A DNA stretch of 64,000 nucleotides from contig JARUPY010000471.1 of assembly GCA_029817715.1 (NCBI GenBank), positions 3,348,001-3,412,000 of the forward strand. Direction: 5' to 3'. Under the pieces are notes generated by a model. It had not been told where the DNA came from. It saw nothing but the letters and a program-made list of their open reading frames with translations, and searched no databases. Shown here piece after piece: positions 56,450 to 64,000 of this stretch (the stretch's first letter is position 1; every line of letters starts with the position of its first letter). The position numbers were made by a program, and so were the translations under genes. Source of the stretch: Melastoma dodecandrum. Its lineage: Eukaryota; Streptophyta; Magnoliopsida; Myrtales; Melastomataceae.

Positions 56450-57430
56450 CAGCAAGATGCAGATGCAGAGGAGGAGGTCCAGGTCGAGCAGGACGCTGAT
56501 GTAGAGGAGGAGGTCCAGCATGATGCTGATGCAGAGGAGGAGGTGCAGCTCCAGCAGGAAGCTGATGCAGAGGAGGAGGAGGTCCAGCAAGACGCTGTTG
56601 CAGAGGAGGAGGTCCAGGTCGAGCAGGACGCTGATGCAGAGGAGGAGGTCCAGCATGATGCTGATGCAGAGGAGGAGGTGCAGCTCCAGCAGGAAGCTGA
56701 TGCAGAGGAGGAGGAGGTCCAGCAAGACGCTGTTGCAGAGGAGGAGGTCTAGGTCGAGCAGGACGCTAATGCAGATGAGGAGGTCCAGCATGATGGTGAT
56801 GCAGAGGAGGAGGTGCAGCTCCAGCAGGAAGCTGATGTAGATGAGGAGGTGCAGCACCAGCAGGATGCTGATGCAGAGGATGAGGTGCAGCTCCAGCATG
56901 ATGCTGATGCAGAGGAGGAGGTGGTCTAGCAAGACGCTGATGCAGAGGAGGAGGTCCAGGTCAAGCTGGACGCTGATGCAGAGGAGGAGGTCGAGCATGA
57001 TGCTGATGCAGAGGAGGAGGTGCAGCTCCAGCAGGAAGCTGAGGCAGAGGAGAAGGATGTCCAGCAAGACGCTGATGCAGAGGAGGAGGAGGAGGTCCAG
57101 GTCGAGCAGGACGCTGATGCAGAGGAGGAGGTCCAGCTCCAGCATGATGCTGATGCAGAGGAGGAGGTGCAGCTCCAGCAGGATGCTGATGCTGAGGATG
57201 AGGTGCAGCTCCAGCAGGATGCTGATGCAGAGGGGGAGCTGCAGCTCCAGCAGGATGCTGTTGCTGAGGAGGAGCTGCAGCTCCAGGAGGATGCGGAGGA
57301 GGAGCTGCAGCCCTCGGATGCCTAGGAGGAGGAGGTAGAGTCCGACTCTTCCGATGATTATAACAGGGACTACACACGCAACACCGATAGTAGCGACGAG
57401 GAGCCAAATTTTCCAAGGCGGCTCATATGA
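56450..57430 (+). pseudogene. Acidic repeat gene, block B with C-terminal tail
   Basis: Repeats join the S4 3' flank at 'gtccgtccgtcc'. TAG codons at 56750-56752 and 56927-56929 replace CAG. After the repeats a TAG at 57323-57325 is followed in the same frame by EEEVESDSSDD, YNRDYTRNTDSSDEEPNF and PRRLI, then TGA at 57428-57430. This tail looks like the original C-terminus of the acidic protein. No own start codon. Confidence 0.6.
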
Positions 57431-57537
57431 TGGGCGGGGCTCGGTGCTCTCTAACTAGAGCATAGTCACAAGCACAGAGAGAGTTTCCGTTCAGTTGTTA
57501 CATTTAGAGTTCTAAAATACTCCTATGGACCATACTA

Positions 57538-60485
57538 ACATCAAAATGTCTTCTGCATCTCTTCTTTGTTTTTAAAGCACACAAGGTTGACGTTTAATTG
57601 GGGGGGGAATTTGAGGCTAATCATATAAAGACCAAATTTATTGGGAAACAAGGGCTATAAATTTATTTTTGGGTTTTTATTTCTCGGGACAAGAAATAAA
57701 AAGATAATCTCCCGTCAGTTTTTTCTTGAATATATTTATTCCCATTTTGGGGTTCACTTGGGGTTGTTTCTTCCTCGGTACTTCTTTTTGCTCGATAGTC
57801 CCGGCCAACAACCTAACAACCTGCACGCTTCCCCCCAACCAACACAACTAATTTATCATGATAGTTTTCTAACGCTTCCAGATCACTGATAAACAGAAAG
57901 CAAAGAGGGTAAGCAAGAATATGTTTGTACGATCAAGGGCGTACATAAACGGCCTCTGGAATCTATGCTTGGTTTTCAATTATGAGATGCACATGCAATG
58001 GGTAACTCTAAATGCATCGACTGCTCTCATTAATTATAATCCGATGCCAACATCGGACAATCTTGTATGAGCTCCGTCAAATAAGGGAAGAAAAATGCAA
58101 AATGAGAAGGGAGCAAAGAATACTTTTTGAATTTCCACCTTACTATAATTACAGTGCACTAGTAGTTAAAGAGCCATCGACAAATCAATTATTGTTCTTC
58201 ATTGGGAATGATCCTCAGATGCCGAACTTTTGGTTTTTAGGAGGCAATAATTCACGCTAAATGTTCTAGTTGTACTTGTGCTCCGTTGATTTTGGATATT
58301 GCCATTACTACAATGGCATTATTGTGTCTGTCATTTTGATCATCCTATAAATAAGTGATGTTTGAAATTTATCATACTTTTCACTTTTAGCCAGGTCAGG
58401 ATATCGATTATTCCCTAGAAAGCGTGTCTTGCATTCTGATGTTCCTTTTGTTAAGTATAATTAACGCGCAGTTCTTTTATTAATCTTGTAGGCAGAAAGA
58501 GGTGAGATAATTTCCCAGCTGAAAGCATTGGGTGTTGAGAACAGACAGTTCAATATGGTGATGGATGAGAAGAGAAAGAAAATGGAACCGCTGCAGCAAG
58601 CTCGCGGAAAGCTGCGCAACACAAACACGGCTAATCGTGGCAGCGGTTTGTGCTCTTCAGAAGAGGAACTGAATGGAGTTGTATGTTCTCTTTATGAGCG
58701 TTTGAACCATTTTTTTCTTCTGTTTGTCTTATTTCCTGTTGACTCTTGGGTGTGCATATTGGCAGACCCAGAGCTTGCACTGCCAGATTCAGCATGAGAG
58801 TATCTCACTGGCTGAGGAGAGGCAAATTATACGGAAAATTAAGCAGCTTGAGGGAACAAGGGACAAGGTCATTGCAAATTCTGCGATGAGAGCTGAGATC
58901 CAGGGGTCAATTGGTCAGAAGGAAGACATTCAAGACCAAGTCAAAGTAATAAGATCACATCTCATGGATTTTGTGATTCTGTGAAAGTAGTTTGCCATCC
59001 ATTTCCTTTTAGTCCTCAAGGTACCTGATGTGTCCTGACGGTTTTTTGTTTTTGACTTGTCTGATGCAGCTTATTGAAGTTGATTTGGATGAAGTAAGAA
59101 AGGACCAGCAAGCCGTGAAGGCAAAAATCAAGCAGCTCAGGGATGAGTTGGATGCCGTTGACTCTCATATCATGTCCCTGCAAGATGAGCTAGAAGTCGT
59201 CGTGGAAACCAGGGACAAAGCATATTCGAATTTGCAGGATCTGAGGAAGCATCGCGATGAAGGGGTGCGTGAACTTCTCTAAGAACCTCGGCTTTTCCTT
59301 TCCTGATGCTGCCCAGCCATACTTATCTATCTCATTACCATCTGTCTGTGTGCCGGTTAATACTTTGTCTCCCATTTTCTGTCAGAACGTCCCTTTCTAC
59401 TAGAACCGCGCTCTCTTCAATTCTGCTAGGGAAGTTGCTGCGAAGAAGGACGTGATGGCCCTTCTGGATCTTTGACATGCAGAGGTTTTTGGAAGTTTGA
59501 GATTTTGCTATATTACTCTAATTAGCATTTTCACCCGTTCCTCATCTTTCCAGGTCGAGAAATTCTTCTCCCTTTGGAATGGCAGCAAAACTTTCCGGGA
59601 TGATTATCAAAAGCGGATTTTGACATTGCTAGATGGCAGACAGATGACCAGGGATGGTCGGACAAGGCTTCCCACCGAGAAGCCTTTGGTGGCTGTTGAG
59701 AAATTACTGGCAGCTCCAAAAGTGGAAGCTGAAGTGAGAAAACCAAAAGAAGTTCCTGGATCACCTGTACAACAAGACCCTGCTCCTGTCCAGAAGGTAG
59801 AAAAGGAGCCCCTCAAGAAAGCAAACGAGTCGGTCAGGAAATCCGAAACAAAAGAACTGGAGCCCAAAGAATCCAATGTCGACGAGGACGTGTACGAGAT
59901 TCCGACGCCTGAGCCCCCACCTGTTGTCCAGATTGATGAGACAAAGCTGAAGGAGATGAAGAGGGAAGAGCAGATTGCTAAGCAGAGGCAGGCTCTTGAG
60001 AGGAAGAAGAAGTTGGCTGAGAAGAATGCCGCGAAAGCGGCAATCAAGGCTCAAAAGGAAGCCGAGAAGAAACTTAAGGAAATTAGCGGATAACTTATCC
60101 TTTGCCTTTGAATTCCTAGTTCCCTTTAAGTTCTCAACTCGTAGCATAACAAGAGTCTTTCTTTCCTTTGTTTCGATGGCAGGATCAGGAGAAAAAGCTG
60201 AAGAAGAAAGGTGGTGCTGTGGAGACGGAGGAATACACCAAAGTCGATGCCGTCGATTCTGAAAAGCCCGAAAGAACTCCTGAAGCTCCTCCTTCTGTCC
60301 AGGTCGTGCCTAAGGAGAAGAAGGAGAAGACCATCAAGGCCAGGAAACAGACGAAAGCACCCGAATCTGTCCCCAAGGCGATACTCAGGCGCAGGAAGTC
60401 AAATAACTACTGGGTTTGGGCGGCCGGTTCAGCCGTGCTGGCAGTCTTCCTTTGTCTGTTACTCGCCTTTTACTGCCTCCGTTGA
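57538..60485 (+). pseudogene. PPI pseudogene, copy B with upstream region
   Basis: 57538-57870 copies PPI upstream sequence (about 23797-24180) and is fused directly to the last 35 or so bases of exon 1 (ccagatcactgataaac, from 25291), removing about 1.1 kb with the start codon. Exons 2-7 follow. The fifth exon carries CAG to TAG at 59401-59403 and TCA to TGA at about 59472-59474. The later exons (ORF to 60093; 60183-60485) remain open. Dead as a full-length gene. Confidence 0.9.
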
Positions 60486-60589
60486 GGGAATAAAGAGGGC
60501 TTAAGCCCCCCCACAGAGTGAGTTCATGAAATTTAGTCCCTGGGGACATTATGATTTCATACTGGTAAACTACTGTTATCCCCTCGCAG

Positions 60590-61192
60590 GTAGGTAATGT
60601 CTCCGTTACTTGTGAAAGGATCCCCTTGCTGGCACTCGAGTATGAACCCCCAAGGTCACACCCAACTCTATTCATTGTTCTGCTCCTTTGATTGGTTCAC
60701 GGTTCTGTTAATTTGTCAGCGTGCAATCCAAAGTTATAGTTGGGTTAGAACCGGATGCAGGACCAAGTCACTCAAATCCGTAGAGGCCTCCTTAAGGGTC
60801 GATGCTCTCGCGAGTGCCGGATTCAAGATATCTCGGTCAAAGCTGGCAGACATGATTAGGCATTTTTCTTTTCCTTGTGCTCGCACCATTGACATTCGAA
60901 GAATTGGGATCATTCGGATGTTCTTGTTACTCGTAGCGATGGGGACGTGCGAGTCAACTGGACGAAGGTGACGAAAAACGGAACAACGCTAAAAACAGGA
61001 GACATGGTCTCTCTCAGCGGCAAAGGCAGGCTAAAAGTAAGCGGAATTCTCCACTTCCTGCTCTTTTTTACAAAAAAAAAACTCTGATATTCTTCCAATG
61101 CCACTGCTCGTCTCGTCGTCTTGTATCAGATAGGGGAGATCAACCAAACAAAGAAGGGGAAATTCGCGGTGGAGCTCATCCGATACCTGTAA
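60590..61192 (+). pseudogene. S4 protein pseudogene, copy B (exons 7-10)
   Basis: Second duplicate of the S4 3' half, arranged as in copy A, ending RYL and TAA at 61190-61192. No 5' exons. Confidence 0.88.
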
Positions 61193-61349
61193 GCAAGGTT
61201 TTCTTTCCGGGGCTTGGAATAACATTTCCAGTTAAAGACCGTGTTTGGTTTGGGGACTGATGAGTTAAATGTCGTTGGTTCACATTTAATCCTGTAACAT
61301 AATAATAAATAAAGCATGACCAAACAGAGCATGTGGTTCGTCCGTCCGT

Positions 61350-62337
61350 CCAGCAAGATGCAGATGCAGAGGAGGAGGTCCAAATCGAGCAGGACGCTGA
61401 TGCAGAGGAGGAGGTCCAGCATGATGCTGATGCAGAGGAGGAGGTCCAGGTCGGGCTGGACGCTGATGCAGAGGAGGAGGTCCAGGTCGGGCTGGACGCT
61501 GATGCAGAGGAGGAGGTCCAGGTCGAGCTGGACGCTGATGCAGAGGAGGAGGTCCAGCATGATGCTGATGCAGAGGAGGAGGTGCAGCTCCAGCATGATG
61601 CTGATGCAGAGGAGGAGGTGGTCCAGCAAGACGCTGATGCAGAGGAGGAGGAGGAGGTCCAGGTCGAGCAGGACGCTGATGCAGAGGAGGAGGTCCAGCA
61701 TGATGCTGATGCGGAGGAGGAGGTGCAGCTCCAACAGGAAGCTGATGAAGAGGAGGAGGTGCAGCTCCAGCAGGATACTGATGCAGAGGATGAGGTGCAG
61801 CTCCAGCAGGATGCTGATGCAGAGGAGGAGCTGCAGCTCCAGCAGGACGCTGATGCAGAGGAGGAGGTCCAGGTCGAGCAGGACGCTGATGCAGAGGAGG
61901 AGGTCGAGCATGATGCTGATGCAGAGGAGGAGGTGCAGCTCTAGCAGGAACCTGCGGCAGAGGAGAAGGAGGTCCAGCAAGACGCTGATGCAGAGGAGGA
62001 GGAGGAGGTCCAGGTCGAGCAGGACGCTGATGCAGAGGAGGAGGTCCAGCATGATGCTGATGCAGAGGAGGAGGTGCAGCTCCAGCAGGAAGTTGATGCA
62101 GAGGAGGAGGTGCAGCTCCAGCACAATGCGGATGCAGAGGATGAGGTGCAGCTCCAGCAGGATGCTGATGCAGAGGAGGAGCTGCAGCTCCAGGAGGATG
62201 CGGAGGAGGAACTGCAGTCCTCGGATGCCTAGGAGGAGGAGGTAGAGTCCGACTCTTCCGATGATTATAACAGGGACTACACACGCAACACCGATAGTAG
62301 CGACGAGGAGCCAAATTTTCCAAGGCGGCGCATATGA
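61350..62337 (+). pseudogene. Acidic repeat gene, block C with C-terminal tail
   Basis: As block B but with different unit number and order (for example VQVGLDADAEEE three times running). A CAG to TAG change lies at 61942-61944. After the TAG at 62230-62232 the same C-terminal tail (ESDSSDDYN ... EEPNFPRR) reaches TGA at 62335-62337. Confidence 0.6.
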
Positions 62338-62441
62338 TGGGCGGGGCTCGGTGCTCTCTAACAAGAGCATAGTCACAAGCACAGAGAGAGTTTCCGTTCA
62401 CTTGTTACATTTAAAGTTCTAAAATACTCCTATGGACCATA

Positions 62442-63999
62442 CTAACATCAAAATGTCTTCTCCTTCTCTTCTTTGTTTTTAAAGCACACAAGGTTGACGT
62501 TTAATTTGGGGAGGGGGATTTGAGGCTAATCATATAAAGACCAAATTTATTGGGAAACAAGGGCTATAAATTTATTTTTGGGTTTTTATTTCTCGGGACA
62601 AGAAATAAAAAAATAATCTCCCGTCAGTTTTTTCTTGAATATATTTATTCCCATTTTGGGGTTCACTTGGGGTTGTTTCTTCCTCGGTACTTCTTTTTGC
62701 TCGATAGTCCCGGCCAACAACCTAACAACCTGCACGCTTCCCCCCAACCAACACAACTAATTTATCATGATAGTTTTCTAACGCTTCCAGATCACTGATA
62801 AACAGAAAGCAAAGAGGGTAAGCAAGAATGTGTTTGTACGATCAAGGGCGTACATAAACGGCCTCTGGAATCTATGCTTGGTTTTCAATTATGAGATGCA
62901 CATGCAATGGGTAACTCTAAATGCATCGACTGCTCTCATTAATTATAATCCGATGCCAACATCGGACAATCTTGTATGAGCTCCGTCAAATAAGGGAAGA
63001 AAAATGCAAAATGAGAAGGGGGCAAAGAATACTTTTTTAATTTCCACCTTACTATAATTACAGTGCACTAGTAGTTAAAGAGCCATCGACAAATCAATTA
63101 TTGATCTTCATCGGGAATGATCCTCAGATGCCGAACTTTAGGTTTTTAGCAGGCAATAATTCACACTAAATGTTCTAGTTGTACTTGTGCTCCGTTGATT
63201 TTGGATATTGCCATTACTGCAATGGCATTATTGTGTCTGCCATTTTGATCATCCTATAAATAAGTGATATTTGAAATTTATCATACTTTTCACTTTTAGC
63301 CAGGTCAGGATATCGATTATTCCCTAGAAAGCGTGTCTTGCATTCTGATGTTCCTTTTGTTAAGTATAATTAACGCGCAGTTCTTTTATTAATCTTGTAG
63401 GCAGAAAGAGGTGAGATAATTTCCCAGCTGAAAGCATTGGGTGTTGAGAACAGACAGTTCAATATGGTGATGGATGAGAAGAGAAAGAAAATGGAACCGC
63501 TGCAGCAAGCTCGCGGAAAGCTGCGCAACACAAACACGGCTAATCGTGGCAGCGGTTTGTGCTCTTCAGAAGAGGAACTGAATGGAGTTGTATGTTCTCT
63601 TTATGAGCGTTTGAACCATTTTTTTCTTCTGTTTGTCTTATTTCCTGTTGACTCTTGGGTGTGCATATTGGCAGACCCAAAGCTTTCACTGCCAGATTCA
63701 GCATGAGAGTATCTCACTGGCTGAGGAGAAGCAAATTATACGGGAAATTAAGCAGCTTGAGGGAACAAGGGACAAGGTCATTGCAAATTCTACGATGAGA
63801 GCTGAGATCCAGGGGTCAATTGGTCAGAAGGAAGACATTCAAGACCAAGTCAAAGTAATAAGATCACATCTCATGGATTTTGTGATTCTGTTAAAGTAGT
63901 TTGGCATCCATTTCTTCTCGCAGGTAGGTAATGTCTTCGTCCTTTGTCTGTTACTCGCCTTTTACTGCCTCCGTTGAGGGAATAAAGAGGGCTTAAGCC
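62442..63999 (+). pseudogene. PPI pseudogene, copy C, shuffled
   Basis: Upstream region, exon 1 tail, exons 2 and 3 as in copy B. After intron 3 begins (about 63905) the sequence jumps to the start of S4 exon 7 (cttctcgcaggtaggtaatgtct, about 63913-63936) and then back to the end of the PPI last exon (cctttgtctgttactcgcc, about 63940 on). Exons 4-7 are therefore missing. The bases 'tgttaaagtagtttggcatcc' match the source PPI gene rather than copies A and B. Confidence 0.85.
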
Positions 64000-64000
64000 C

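Larger units (their letters stand above)
53500..64000 (+). repeat. Tandem array, period about 4.9 kb
   Basis: The same anchor (gcagaaagaggtgagataat) lies at 53590, 58492 and 63401, spacings 4902 and 4909. Each unit holds PPI exons, the 3' half of the S4 gene, a block of acidic repeats with their C-terminal tail, and PPI upstream sequence. Unit 1 lacks the upstream sequence on its left; unit 3 is cut by the window end and has an internal deletion. Copies differ by few bases, so the tandem duplication is recent. Confidence 0.93.

Noticed and set aside
61286..62401. 371-codon minus-strand Pro/His-rich ORF
   Set aside because: Same repeat in another frame; no independent support.

Overview
The window is nuclear DNA of a flowering plant, probably a eudicot. 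It has multi-exon genes with short GT-AG introns, plant-only families (phytosulfokine receptor, proton pump interactor, VQ protein, type-3 metallothionein, F-box) and two Ty1/copia retrotransposons. I cannot name the species. Exon limits below come from reading splice sites and protein continuity; nothing was aligned by computer.

Layout. 1-15 kb is a gene-poor, repeat-rich region: old short repeats, two related two-exon gene remnants, a decayed copia element (3829-9336, perfect 5-bp target duplication), a Mutator-like MITE (11478-12046, perfect 9-bp target duplication), an LTR-like block and two exons of a type-3 metallothionein. 16.7-35.5 kb is a run of conserved genes: a CDC2-related protein kinase, a GT14 glucuronosyltransferase (minus strand), proton pump interactor, a plastid-type S4 RNA-binding protein, a VQ-motif protein with a 1-base frameshift, and a conserved cysteine-motif protein. 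36.5-45.1 kb is a PSKR2-like phytosulfokine receptor cut in two by a young, coding-intact copia element (38536-43879) on the opposite strand. An F-box gene follows at 45.6-46.9 kb.

47.8-64 kb is a rearranged duplicate of the 17.1-30.5 kb block. It opens with the first three exons of a STE20/MST-type kinase joined to a CRK pseudogene, then the 3' end of the GT14 gene, a cold-shock-domain scrap, and an acidic tandem-repeat gene into which PPI and S4 copies are inserted. From about 53.5 kb the unit [PPI - S4 3' half - acidic repeat - PPI upstream region] repeats with a period near 4.9 kb to the end of the window, where the third copy has a further internal deletion and shuffle.

The most interesting points are the kinase-kinase chimera, the nested duplication array carrying a repeat that is open in several frames on both strands, the recurrent CAG-to-TAG nonsense changes in that array, and the receptor gene split by a recent transposon.
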